The notes under the pieces were generated by a model. It was not told where the DNA came from and searched no databases. It worked only from the letters and a program-made list of their open reading frames with translations. From Dehalococcoidia bacterium (lineage in GTDB: Bacteria; Chloroflexota; Dehalococcoidia; Lucifugimonadales; Australimonadaceae), in assembly GCA_021296055.1 (NCBI GenBank), contig JAGWBE010000029.1, forward strand, positions 15,410 to 29,447: a stretch of DNA of 14,038 bases. The letters run 5' to 3'. Positions 1-5,703 of this stretch are shown one piece after another (position 1 is the first letter of the stretch; every line of letters starts with the position of its first letter). The position numbers were made by a program, and so were the translations under genes.

Positions 1-1124
1 CGGTCGGCGATGTCGGCGTTGTCGTCGTTGAGGCGCTGAGCGAGGTCGGTGGTCATCCAGTTGGCGACCGCCTTGGCCTGCCCCTTAGCCCCGGCTGGGA
101 AGGAGGTCATCGTCTCCTCGAAGTAGGCGGCGGAGGCGGGGGAGGCGGTCAAGAGTGCGGCGTCGTAGGGCGAGAGGCCGTAGGTCTCGGCGTAGCGCGC
201 GCGCTTGGCGTCGGGCAACTCCGGCAACGCCTCGGCGATCTGCGCCACCCACGCGGGGTCTATGTGGAGGGGCGGCAGGTCGGGCTCGGGGAAGTAGCGG
301 TAGTCGTGCGCCTCCTCCTTGGAGCGCTGGGAAACCGTCTCGCCGCGCTCCTCCACCCATCCGCGCGTCTCCTGCGCGATGCGCTCGCCCTTGGCGGCGA
401 GGGCGGTCTGGCGCTCGACCTCGAACTCCAGCGCGCGGAAGACGGCGCGGAAGGAGTTCATGTTCTTGACCTCGACCTTGGGGCCGAGGGCGGTCTCCCC
501 TTTGGGGCGGATGGAGACGTTGGCGTCGCAGCGGAAGGCGCCGTCCTCCATCTGCGCGGAGGAGACGCCGAGGTAGCGGAGGATGGCGTGCAGCGCGAGC
601 AGGTACTGGCGCGCCTCCTCCGCCGTGCGCATGTCGGGCTCGCTGACCATCTCCATCAGCGGCATGCCCGCGCGGTTCACGTCGACCAGGCTGTAGGTCT
701 CGCCGGCCGCGCCGTCGGCGTGGTGGCTGAGCTTGGCGACGTCCTCCTCTAGGTGGACGCGGTGGACGCCGACGCGCCGGGCGCCTGCGTCCGTCTCCAC
801 GTCGAGGTAGCCTCCGGAGCAGAGCGGCAGGTCGTACTGCGATATCTGGTAGCCCTTCATCAGGTCGGGGTAGGGGTAGTTCTTGCGGTCGAACTTGGTG
901 TGGGCGGCGATGTCGGAGTGAAGGGCGAGGCCGGTCATGATGACCTTGCGGACGGCCTCGCGGTTGATGACGGGGAGCGTGCCGGGAAGGCCGAGGCAGA
1001 CGGGGCAGACGCGGGAGTTGGGGGGCGCGTGCTGGTAGTCGGCGGGACAGGCGCAGTACATCTTGCTGCGGGTGAGCAGCTGCGCGTGCACCTCGAGGCC
1101 GATGACGGTTTCGAACTCGGTCAT
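1..1124 (-). CDS. gatB: Asp-tRNA(Asn)/Glu-tRNA(Gln) amidotransferase subunit B, 5' part
   Basis: GatB is the tRNA-binding and kinase-like subunit of the GatCAB complex, which converts mischarged Glu-tRNA(Gln) or Asp-tRNA(Asn) to the correct amidated form in the cytoplasm. The first 374 residues are present; the family is usually near 480, so the C-terminal helical and YqeY-like tail lies off the left edge. Seen: an N-terminal VIGLEVHAQL, zinc-type cysteines at C24, C26, C40 and C43 (CxC...CPVC), FDRKNYPYPDLMKGYQISQYD, NRAGMPLMEMVSEPD, VKNMNSFRAVFRALEFE and DYRYFPEPDLPPL, all in family order without a stop. The ATG at 1124-1122 opens directly into this conserved N-terminus. No Shine-Dalgarno lies upstream, but an extended -10 box sits 10 nt before the ATG, so the mRNA may be almost leaderless. 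No gatA or gatC is in the window. The identification is very secure. Confidence 0.97.
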   Translation of the reverse strand, partial: MTEFETVIGLEVHAQLLTRSKMYCACPADYQHAPPNSRVCPVCLGLPGTLPVINREAVRKVIMTGLALHSDIAAHTKFDRKNYPYPDLMKGYQISQYDLPLCSGGYLDVETDAGARRVGVHRVHLEEDVAKLSHHADGAAGETYSLVDVNRAGMPLMEMVSEPDMRTAEEARQYLLALHAILRYLGVSSAQMEDGAFRCDANVSIRPKGETALGPKVEVKNMNSFRAVFRALEFEVERQTALAAKGERIAQETRGWVEERGETVSQRSKEEAHDYRYFPEPDLPPLHIDPAWVAQIAEALPELPDAKRARYAETYGLSPYDAALLTASPASAAYFEETMTSFPAGAKGQAKAVANWMTTDLAQRLNDDNADIAD

Positions 1125-1134
1125 TGCGGTTTCG

Positions 1135-1143
1135 AGTATAGCA
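1135..1143 (-). promoter_or_regulatory. Extended -10 promoter of gatB
   Basis: On the minus strand the sequence reads TGC-TATACT, an extended -10 element (TGn plus a 5/6 match to TATAAT). It lies just 10 nt before the gatB ATG, and no good -35 hexamer is visible 16-18 nt upstream. A start about 7 nt after the box would fall at position 1127 or 1125, leaving 1-3 nt of leader. The same TATACT hexamer is used by the tRNA-tuf promoter at 1449. The motif is seen; its use as a promoter is inferred. Confidence 0.55.
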
Positions 1144-1150
1144 AGGGCGT

Positions 1151-1303
1151 TTAGCGTCGGCGGCGCAGGACGACGGCAAGCAGCACGGCCACGAGGACGC
1201 CTTGGAGCAGGAAGGTCGGCCCGGCGCCGATGACGCCGCTCAAGAGGAGGTAGAGGAGCATGAGCGCCGCGAAGAGGCCGAGGAAGACGAGGCCGGGCCT
1301 CAT
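1151..1303 (-). CDS. Small hydrophobic protein, 50 residues, unrecognised
   Basis: A short open frame running from ATG (1303-1301) to TAA (1153-1151) encodes 50 residues starting MRPGLVFLGLFAALMLLYLL. It shows two hydrophobic stretches, about residues 5-27 and 31-46, separated by a glycine-rich turn (GAGP), and ends in four arginines (RRRR). By the positive-inside rule both termini would be cytoplasmic. Nothing in it identifies a family. The product is strongly membrane-like rather than random, and the stop lies 26 nt before gatB in the same direction, so it may be co-transcribed. Against it: no clear Shine-Dalgarno precedes the ATG, and this short length can arise by chance in GC-rich DNA. 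It could also be a non-coding gatB upstream region. Confidence 0.5.
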   Translation of the reverse strand: MRPGLVFLGLFAALMLLYLLLSGVIGAGPTFLLQGVLVAVLLAVVLRRRR

Positions 1304-1372
1304 CGGTGCAGACAGGCAGAGGTGGGCATGGGCGCACTATGCCATAGGGCGGGGGCCACGGGAGAGGCGCCA

Positions 1373-1397
1373 TTCGAGTTCCCTGCAGGGCGAACGG
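1373..1397 (+). repeat. Dispersed palindromic repeat, copy 1
   Basis: TTCGAGTTCCCT followed by GCAGGGCGAACGG. The same core recurs at 8923-8946 and 12773-12795, each time between genes. This copy has one extra base (GC instead of C) at the centre and lacks the complementary left arm seen in copy 2. It lies in the 122-nt gap between the small minus-strand gene and the tRNA promoter, where I see no gene. Confidence 0.6.
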
Positions 1398-1425
1398 AGA
1401 GGGCGGAGAAGGGGGCGGGGGCGCG

Positions 1426-1454
1426 TTGACGGGGCGCGGGGGCGGGGCTATACT
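1426..1454 (+). promoter_or_regulatory. Sigma-70 promoter of the tRNA-tuf operon
   Basis: TTGACG (1426-1431), a 17-nt spacer, then TATACT (1449-1454): 5/6 matches to both consensus hexamers at ideal spacing, standing out in very GC-rich DNA. The expected start is near 1461, about 80 nt before the first tRNA. The discriminator after the -10 box is GC-rich, as at stringently controlled stable-RNA promoters, though that is weak evidence in this genome. This is the clearest promoter in the window. Confidence 0.87.
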
Positions 1455-1465
1455 CGCCGAGAAGG

Positions 1466-1489
1466 GAGCGGCCGTAGGCCGTCTCTTTT
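1466..1489 (+). terminator. Terminator-like hairpin in the tRNA-tuf leader
   Basis: GAGCGGCC, loop GTA, then GGCCGTCTC (one bulged T) gives an 8-bp, GC-rich stem directly followed by TTTT at 1486-1489. It would occupy about +6 to +29 of the transcript from the promoter at 1426. It could be an early attenuator, a leftover terminator or a processing structure. The U run is short, so termination would be partial at best. A second hairpin (GCGCC-GTGA-GGCGC, 1505-1518) follows before the first tRNA. Confidence 0.4.
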
Positions 1490-1541
1490 CGTGTTGCGGG
1501 CGATGCGCCGTGAGGCGCGGAGCCGCCGCGGCGGGTCGAAC

Positions 1542-1616
1542 GCCCGAGTGGCGCAACGGCAGCGCAGCCGATTTGTAATCGGCAGGTTGTGGGTTCGAGT
1601 CCCGCCTCGGGCTCCA
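1542..1616 (+). tRNA. tRNA-Thr (anticodon TGT)
   Basis: The cloverleaf can be read completely. The acceptor GCCCGAG pairs with CTCGGGC (1606-1612), the D stem is GCGC/GCGC, and the anticodon stem GCCGA/TCGGC holds loop TTTGTAA with anticodon TGT at 1574-1576. The T arm is GTGGG-TTCGAGT-CCCGC. Discriminator T is at 1613 and CCA is encoded at 1614-1616. It decodes ACA. It is the first tRNA of the cluster and corresponds in position to thrU of the enterobacterial tufB operon. Confidence 0.97.
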
Positions 1617-1678
1617 CGGCCGAAGCGGTATCGCGGCGCGATAGGCAGCCGCCGGGCCTAGCCGCTCGGCGGGGGCTG

Positions 1679-1687
1679 TGCTAGCAT
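1679..1687 (+). promoter_or_regulatory. Possible internal extended -10 promoter
   Basis: TGC-TAGCAT lies 16 nt before tRNA-Tyr, just after a GC-rich hairpin (CCGCCG 1649-1654 with CGGCGG 1667-1672). No matching -35 box is seen. It might give extra transcription of the downstream tRNAs and tuf, but one -10-like motif in an intergenic gap can occur by chance. Confidence 0.3.
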
Positions 1688-1703
1688 CTAGAGTCGGTTT
1701 CGC

Positions 1704-1790
1704 GGAGGGATGGGAGAGCGGCTAAATCCATCAGACTGTAAATCTGACGCCCTAAGGGCTACGTAGGTTCGAATCCTACTCCCTCCACCA
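1704..1790 (+). tRNA. tRNA-Tyr (anticodon GTA)
   Basis: A class II tRNA. The acceptor GGAGGGA pairs with TCCCTCC (1780-1786). The anticodon stem TCAGA/TCTGA holds loop CTGTAAA with GTA at 1738-1740. A long variable arm follows (about 1748-1762, containing GCCCTAAGGGC), as expected for bacterial tRNA-Tyr. The T arm is GTAGG-TTCGAAT-CCTAC, the discriminator A is at 1787, and CCA is encoded at 1788-1790. It corresponds to tyrU of the enterobacterial tufB operon. Confidence 0.97.
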
Positions 1791-1842
1791 GAGGAAGCCG
1801 CGCGGATCAGGGCGAAGGACTGGACGACGACCGGACGAACGA

Positions 1843-1918
1843 GCCCACATAGCTCAGGCGGCAGAGCACGTTCTTGGTAAGAACGAGGTCATCGGTTCGA
1901 GTCCGATTGTGGGCTCCA
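1843..1918 (+). tRNA. tRNA-Thr (anticodon GGT)
   Basis: The acceptor GCCCACA pairs with TGTGGGC (1908-1914). The anticodon stem CGTTC/GAACG holds loop TTGGTAA with GGT at 1876-1878. The T loop is TTCGAGT, the discriminator T is at 1915 and CCA is encoded at 1916-1918. It decodes ACC and ACU. It sits 75 nt before tuf, the place of thrT in the enterobacterial tufB operon. The 52 nt between it and tRNA-Tyr contain no tRNA-Gly, which occupies that slot in E. coli. Confidence 0.97.
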
Positions 1919-1993
1919 GCCCTCCGCAAGACGGGACGGCGGCGGACAACACACCAAACAGCAACGGGTCAGCGAGGTTCGGAGTAGAGCACC

Positions 1994-3196
1994 ATGGCGA
2001 AGCAGAAGTTCGAGCGCACCAAGCCCCACGTGAACGTGGGCACCATCGGTCACGTTGACCACGGCAAGACGACTCTCACGGCGGCGATCACGAAGGTGAT
2101 GTCGATGGCGAGCAACGCCGACTACTTCAGGGCGTTCGACAGCATCGACAACGCGCCTGAGGAGCGGGCGCGCGGCGTGACCATCGCCATCGCGCACGTG
2201 GAGTACGAGTCGGCCACGCGCCACTACGCCCACGTGGACTGCCCGGGCCACGCGGACTACATCAAGAACATGATTACGGGCGCCGCGCAGATGGACGGGG
2301 CGATCCTCGTCGTCAGCGCGCCGGACGGGCCCATGCCGCAGACGCGCGAGCACATCCTGCTGGCGCGCCAGGTGGAGGTGCCCCGCGTCGTCGTCGCCTT
2401 GAACAAGGTGGACATGATGGACGACCCGGAGCTGCTCGACCTGGTGGAACTCGAGGTGCGCGACCTCTTGAACCAGTACGAGTTCCCCGGCGACGACACC
2501 CCCATCATCCGCCTCAGCGCGCTCCAAGCGCTGGAGTCGGCCTCGACCGACCCGGACGCGGAGGAGTACAGCGGCATCCGCGAGCTGATCCAGGCGGTGG
2601 ACGACTACATCCCGGTGCCGGAGCGCCCGCGCGACCGCCCGTTCCTGATGCCCATCGAAGACGTGTTCAGCATCAAGGGCCGAGGGACGGTGGTGACGGG
2701 GCGCATCGAGCGGGGCGTGGTGCATCCGGGCGACGAGGTGGAGATCGTCGGCTTCGGCGACGATCGCAAGACGGTGGTCACCGGCGTGGAGATGTTCCAC
2801 AAACTGCTGGACGAGGGCGAGCCGGGCGATGCCGTCGGCACGCTGCTGCGCGGCGTGGAGCGGGCGGAGGTCGAGCGCGGCCAGGTGCTGGCCGCCACTG
2901 GCTCCATCAAGTCGAAGACCGAAGCCGAAGCCCAGGTTTACGTACTGAGCAAGAACGAGGGAGGCCGCCACACGCCCTTCTTCAACGGCTACAAGCCGCA
3001 GTTCTATATCCGCACGATGGACGTAACCGGCGAGATCAACCTGCCCGAAGGGGTGGAGATGGTGATGCCGGGGGACAACACGCAGATGCGCATCAAGCTG
3101 ATCACGCCCATCGCGATGGAGGAGGGCCTGCGGTTCGCCATCCGCGAGGGCGGGCGCACCGTCGGCGCGGGGCGCGTCGTCAGCGTGACGCAATAG
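1994..3196 (+). CDS. tuf: Translation elongation factor Tu
   Basis: EF-Tu is the GTPase that delivers aminoacyl-tRNA to the ribosomal A site. The 400 residues are full length. Seen: P-loop GHVDHGKT at 19-26, switch I RGVTIAIAHVEYE with T63, DCPGH at 82-86 (H86 is the catalytic-type histidine), NKVD at 137-140, and the domain II/III signatures GRGTVVTGRIERG and GGRHTPFFNGYKPQFYIRT. Switch I has AIAHVEY where E. coli has NTSHVEY. GGAG at 1981-1984 precedes the ATG by 9 nt. The gene follows three tRNAs on the same transcript. Its stop TAG supplies the first bases of the AGGAGG ribosome site of rpmG, which suggests coupled translation. A second tuf copy elsewhere cannot be judged from here. Confidence 0.99.
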   Translation: MAKQKFERTKPHVNVGTIGHVDHGKTTLTAAITKVMSMASNADYFRAFDSIDNAPEERARGVTIAIAHVEYESATRHYAHVDCPGHADYIKNMITGAAQMDGAILVVSAPDGPMPQTREHILLARQVEVPRVVVALNKVDMMDDPELLDLVELEVRDLLNQYEFPGDDTPIIRLSALQALESASTDPDAEEYSGIRELIQAVDDYIPVPERPRDRPFLMPIEDVFSIKGRGTVVTGRIERGVVHPGDEVEIVGFGDDRKTVVTGVEMFHKLLDEGEPGDAVGTLLRGVERAEVERGQVLAATGSIKSKTEAEAQVYVLSKNEGGRHTPFFNGYKPQFYIRTMDVTGEINLPEGVEMVMPGDNTQMRIKLITPIAMEEGLRFAIREGGRTVGAGRVVSVTQ

Positions 3197-3205
3197 GAGG
3201 CGCGC

Positions 3206-3376
3206 GTGGCTAAGAAGCGCGGCGACGTGCGCGTGCTCATCAACCTGGCTTGCCCCGCCTGTCGGGAGCGGACGTACTGGACGGAGAAGAACCGTCGGAA
3301 CGACCAGGGCCGGTTGGAGTTGAGCAAGTACTGCCCGCGCTGCCGCAAGCACACGCCGCACAGGGAGGTGCGCTAG
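3206..3376 (+). CDS. rpmG: 50S ribosomal protein L33
   Basis: Fifty-six residues (MAKKRGDVRVLINLACPACR...), the usual size for L33, a large-subunit protein near the E site. Two CxxC pairs (C16/C19 and C43/C46) show the zinc-ribbon form rather than the cysteine-free paralogue. The YWTEKNRRND and LELSKYCPRCRKHTPH segments are typical of the family. The start is GTG at 3206, with AGGAGG at 3195-3200 overlapping the tuf stop and a 5-nt spacer. The stop is 2 nt before the GTG of secE. The tuf-rpmG-secE-nusG order is common in many bacterial phyla. Confidence 0.96.
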   Translation: MAKKRGDVRVLINLACPACRERTYWTEKNRRNDQGRLELSKYCPRCRKHTPHREVR

Positions 3377-3378
3377 CC

Positions 3379-3621
3379 GTGGCCCAATCGCGCGGCAACA
3401 TCCGCGCCATGCTCGAGGAGGGCGGGGGCGGACGCAGACGGGGCTTCTTCGCCGCCGTCGGCGATGTGGTGACCGAGCTGTCCCGGGTCACCTGGCCGAC
3501 GCGGGAAGAGGCGCTGCGGCTGACGGGCCTGGTGTTGGCGGTTGCCGCCGCGGCCGCCGTCTTCCTGGGCTTGTGGGACTTCGGTTTCGGGCAGGCCGTG
3601 GACCGGCTGCTGCTCTCCTAG
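3379..3621 (+). CDS. secE: Preprotein translocase subunit SecE
   Basis: SecE clamps SecY in the SecYEG protein-conducting channel of the inner membrane. The 80 residues are of the short, single-span type. Residues 1-22 form a polar, glycine- and arginine-rich tail. FFAAVGDVVTELSRVTWPTREE (23-44) is the amphipathic helix with the signature WPTREE hinge, and residues 48-66 form one transmembrane helix. I chose GTG at 3379, with GGGAGG at 3363-3368 inside rpmG and a 10-nt spacer, because it lies 2 nt after the rpmG stop. ATG at 3409 is possible but would shorten the N-terminus and has no better ribosome site. nusG begins 8 nt downstream. Confidence 0.93.
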   Translation: MAQSRGNIRAMLEEGGGGRRRGFFAAVGDVVTELSRVTWPTREEALRLTGLVLAVAAAAAVFLGLWDFGFGQAVDRLLLS

Positions 3622-3629
3622 GAACGACT

Positions 3630-4199
3630 ATGACCGAACAAGCGCCCGCAACCATCCAACTCGCCCACTGGTACATCGTGCACACCTACTCGGGACAGGA
3701 AGACCGAGTGAAGAAGAACCTGGAACTGCGCATTGCGTCGCTGGACGCCCGCGACAAGATCTACCAGGTGGTCGTGCCCACCGAGGAAGAGATCGAGATC
3801 AAGGACGGCAAGCGCAAACACGTGCAGCGCAAGGTGTTCCCCGGCTACATCCTCGTGCAGATGAAGATGGACGACGACAGTTGGTTCGTCGTGCGCAACA
3901 CGCCTGGGGTGACGGGGTTCGTCTCGTCGGAGGACGAGAAGGAGCGCCGCCCCAAGCCGGTGCCGCTGGAAGAGCGCGAGGTCGACGCCATCATGAAGCG
4001 TATGACGCAGGAGGCGCCCCGTGTCCGCGTCGGCCTCGTCCCCGGCCAGATGGTGCGCATATCCTCCGGGCCCTTCGCCGACTTCATGGGTTCGGTGGAC
4101 ATGGTCGATCAGGACAAGGGCAAGGTGCGCGTGCTGGTCTCCTTCTTCGGGAGGGAGACGCCGGTGGAGATCGACTTCCTTCAGGTGGAGAAGGTCTAA
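3630..4199 (+). CDS. nusG: Transcription termination/antitermination factor NusG
   Basis: NusG binds the RNA polymerase clamp and links it to Rho or the leading ribosome. The 189 residues are normal length. The NGN domain (about 12-110) shows HWYIVHTYSGQEDRVKKNL, VVVPTEEE, KVFPGYILVQM and NTPGVTGFV. The KOW domain (about 134-189) begins GLVPGQMVRISSGPFADFMG and ends FLQVEKV. The ATG at 3630 follows the secE stop by 8 nt, with TAGGAA at the secE stop as a modest ribosome site. Open frame extends upstream to 3573, but that part lies inside secE and has no family similarity. rplK follows after 4 nt. Confidence 0.97.
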   Translation: MTEQAPATIQLAHWYIVHTYSGQEDRVKKNLELRIASLDARDKIYQVVVPTEEEIEIKDGKRKHVQRKVFPGYILVQMKMDDDSWFVVRNTPGVTGFVSSEDEKERRPKPVPLEEREVDAIMKRMTQEAPRVRVGLVPGQMVRISSGPFADFMGSVDMVDQDKGKVRVLVSFFGRETPVEIDFLQVEKV

Positions 4200-4203
4200 A
4201 CGC

Positions 4204-4632
4204 ATGGCGAGGAAAGTTCGCGCCGTGGTGACGCTGCAGCTGCCCGCCGGGTCGGCGACGCCGGCGCCGCCCGTCGGCCCGGCGCTGGGTCAGCACGGCA
4301 TCAACATCATGGGGTTCGTGAAGGAGTACAACTCGCGCACGGCGGGGCAGGCCGGCTCCATCATCCCGGCCGAGATCACCGTCTTCGAAGACTCCTCCTT
4401 CACCTTCATCACCAAGACGCCGCCCGCGTCAGACCTCATCCGCAAGGCGGCGGGCATCCAGAAGGGCAGCGGCAGCGCGCGGACGGAGAAGGTGGGGGCG
4501 ATCTCCCGCTCCGCCCTGCGCGAGATCGCGGAGGCGAAGCAGAAAGACCTGTCGGCGTCCACCATCGAGGCGGCGATGAAGACCATCGAAGGCGCCGCCC
4601 GCAGCATGGGCGTCGAAGTAGCGGACGACTGA
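4204..4632 (+). CDS. rplK: 50S ribosomal protein L11
   Basis: L11 binds the GTPase-associated centre of 23S rRNA at the base of the stalk. The 142 residues match the standard length. The N-terminal domain shows LQLPAGSATPAPPVGPALGQ (12-30), with the proline-rich thiostrepton-site stretch, followed by GINIMGFVKEYN. The C-terminal RNA-binding domain shows TKTPPASDLIRKAAGI and the family ending TIEGAARSMGVEV. The ATG is 4 nt after the nusG stop, with GGAGAAGG just upstream inside nusG. A hairpin-containing spacer of 70 nt separates it from rplA. Confidence 0.98.
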   Translation: MARKVRAVVTLQLPAGSATPAPPVGPALGQHGINIMGFVKEYNSRTAGQAGSIIPAEITVFEDSSFTFITKTPPASDLIRKAAGIQKGSGSARTEKVGAISRSALREIAEAKQKDLSASTIEAAMKTIEGAARSMGVEVADD

Positions 4633-4643
4633 TTCTCCTGCCT

Positions 4644-4675
4644 CCGCCGCAAGGCCCGCTCCCAGCGGGCGGCGG
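4644..4675 (+). other. GC-rich hairpin between rplK and rplA
   Basis: GCCCGCT (4654-4660), loop CCC, then AGCGGGC (4664-4670) forms a perfect 7-bp stem. CCGCC (4644-4648) with GGCGG (4671-4675) can extend it across a 5-nt bulge. There is no T run, so it is not a normal intrinsic terminator. It is the largest gap among the genes from tuf to rplA. Possible roles are mRNA processing, stability or an L1 site, but I do not see a recognisable L1-binding motif. Confidence 0.5.
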
Positions 4676-4702
4676 CAAGGGGGCGGGCGTGGACGAGGCG
4701 CA

Positions 4703-5416
4703 ATGGCAAAGCAAGGCAAGGCGTTCCGGGAAGCGGCGGGAGAGATCGAGAAGGGGCGAGCCTATCCGCCTATGGAGGCGGTGTCGCTCGCCAAGCGCAC
4801 GACGCGCGCCAAGTTCGACGAGACGCTGGAGCTGCACGTGCGCACCAACGCCGACCCGCGCCACGCCGACCAGCAGCTGCGGGGTGTGACGGTGCTTCCG
4901 CACGGCGTCGGCAAGCCCGTGCGCGTGGCGGTGTTCGCCCAGGCCGACGCGGCCCGCGCGGCTGTGGAGGCGGGCGCCGAGGCGGTGGGCGCGGACGACC
5001 TGATCGAGCGAGTGGAGGGCGGCTTCACCTCCTTCGACGTCTCCATCGCGACGCCCGACATGATGGGCAAGATCGGCAAGCTGGGCCGCATCCTGGGGCG
5101 CAGAGGGCTGATGCCGAACCCGCGCACCGGCACCGTCGTCCAGCCCGGCGACGTGGGCGCCGCCGTAGCGGAGGCGAAGAAGGGACGCGTCGAGCTGCGC
5201 ATGGACCGCTCCGCCATCATCCACGCGCCCATCGGCAAGGCCTCCTTCGAAGAGGAGCAGTTGGTGGACAACATGACCGCAATCGTGGACACCATCAACG
5301 CGCTGCGGCCTACCGCGGTCAAAGGGCCGTTCGTCAAAACCGCCTATCTGAGCTCCACGATGGGGCCGGGCGTCCAGATGGACGTGGCCCAGACGATGGC
5401 GCTGAAGGCGGACTAA
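4703..5416 (+). CDS. rplA: 50S ribosomal protein L1
   Basis: L1 forms the mobile stalk beside the E site and in many bacteria represses its own operon by binding mRNA. The 237 residues are normal length. Seen: TLELHVRTNADPRHADQQLRG near 41-61 and the family signature around 122-145 (GKIGKLGRILGRRGLMPNP). Most L1 proteins have LGPRGLMPNPK here; this one has LGRRGLMPNPR, a conservative change. The C-terminal part (IIHAPIGKASFEEEQLVDN, KGPFVKTAYLSSTMGPG) is intact. GAGG at 4695-4698 precedes the ATG. A separate promoter and leader for rplJ follow. Confidence 0.98.
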   Translation: MAKQGKAFREAAGEIEKGRAYPPMEAVSLAKRTTRAKFDETLELHVRTNADPRHADQQLRGVTVLPHGVGKPVRVAVFAQADAARAAVEAGAEAVGADDLIERVEGGFTSFDVSIATPDMMGKIGKLGRILGRRGLMPNPRTGTVVQPGDVGAAVAEAKKGRVELRMDRSAIIHAPIGKASFEEEQLVDNMTAIVDTINALRPTAVKGPFVKTAYLSSTMGPGVQMDVAQTMALKAD

Positions 5417-5439
5417 CGCCGAGCCGCCGCCGAGGGAGG

Positions 5440-5469
5440 TTGACGCGGACGCCCTGCGTGCCCGACAAT
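5440..5469 (+). promoter_or_regulatory. Promoter of rplJ-rplL
   Basis: TTGACG (5440-5445), an 18-nt spacer, then GACAAT (5464-5469): 5/6 and 4/6 matches to the sigma-70 hexamers. It lies 24 nt after the rplA stop. A start near 5476 would place the whole L10 leader structure on the transcript, giving a leader of about 228 nt before the rplJ ATG. Confidence 0.7.
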
Positions 5470-5493
5470 CGAGATACGGACAACAAAGCGTTC

Positions 5494-5618
5494 CCGAAGA
5501 CAGCGGGTCCCCGAAAGGACGGGGTTAAGCCGGGAAGGGCCCGCCGAGGCGACGCACAGGCCGCCGAAAGGCGGCGCTGCGCAACGGCCCGCGTCTTCCG
5601 GAGACGGCGGGCCTTCTT
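5494..5618 (+). promoter_or_regulatory. Ribosomal protein L10 leader with attenuator
   Basis: The conserved pieces of the L10 leader family are visible: GACAGCGGG (5499-5507) and CCCGCCGAGG (5540-5549), separated by GGGGTTAAGCC. Three competing helices can be drawn. First, 5503-5510 pairs with 5537-5544 (8 bp), the expected L10-binding fold. Second, 5494-5509 pairs with 5586-5601 (15 bp, two bulges), an antiterminator. Third, 5586-5596 pairs with 5602-5613 (11 bp, one bulge) followed by TTCTT, a terminator. A separate hairpin, GCCGCC-GAAA-GGCGGC (5560-5575), has a GNRA loop. In known L10 leaders the L10-L7/L12 complex binds the first fold and favours termination. The pairings are seen; regulation is inferred. 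Confidence 0.87.
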
Positions 5619-5703
5619 GATGCCCCGCGCCTCGACGCACGGGCGCGAAGCCCCGCGCAACAGTCAAGGAGCAGCGCGCTCGGCGCGCCGGAGATAGGGC
5701 GCT

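Noticed and set aside
85..1179. Long minus-strand open frame in another phase of gatB
   Set aside because: Arginine- and proline-rich product without family features; the adjacent phase encodes clear GatB with all motifs.
1337..1347. CTATG-C-CATAG palindrome upstream of the small minus-strand gene
   Set aside because: Too short to call an operator without other copies or a regulator gene nearby.
1889..3361. 490-codon minus-strand frame opposite tuf
   Set aside because: Mirror of the strong codon bias of tuf and rpmG; histidine- and arginine-rich product with no recognisable domain.
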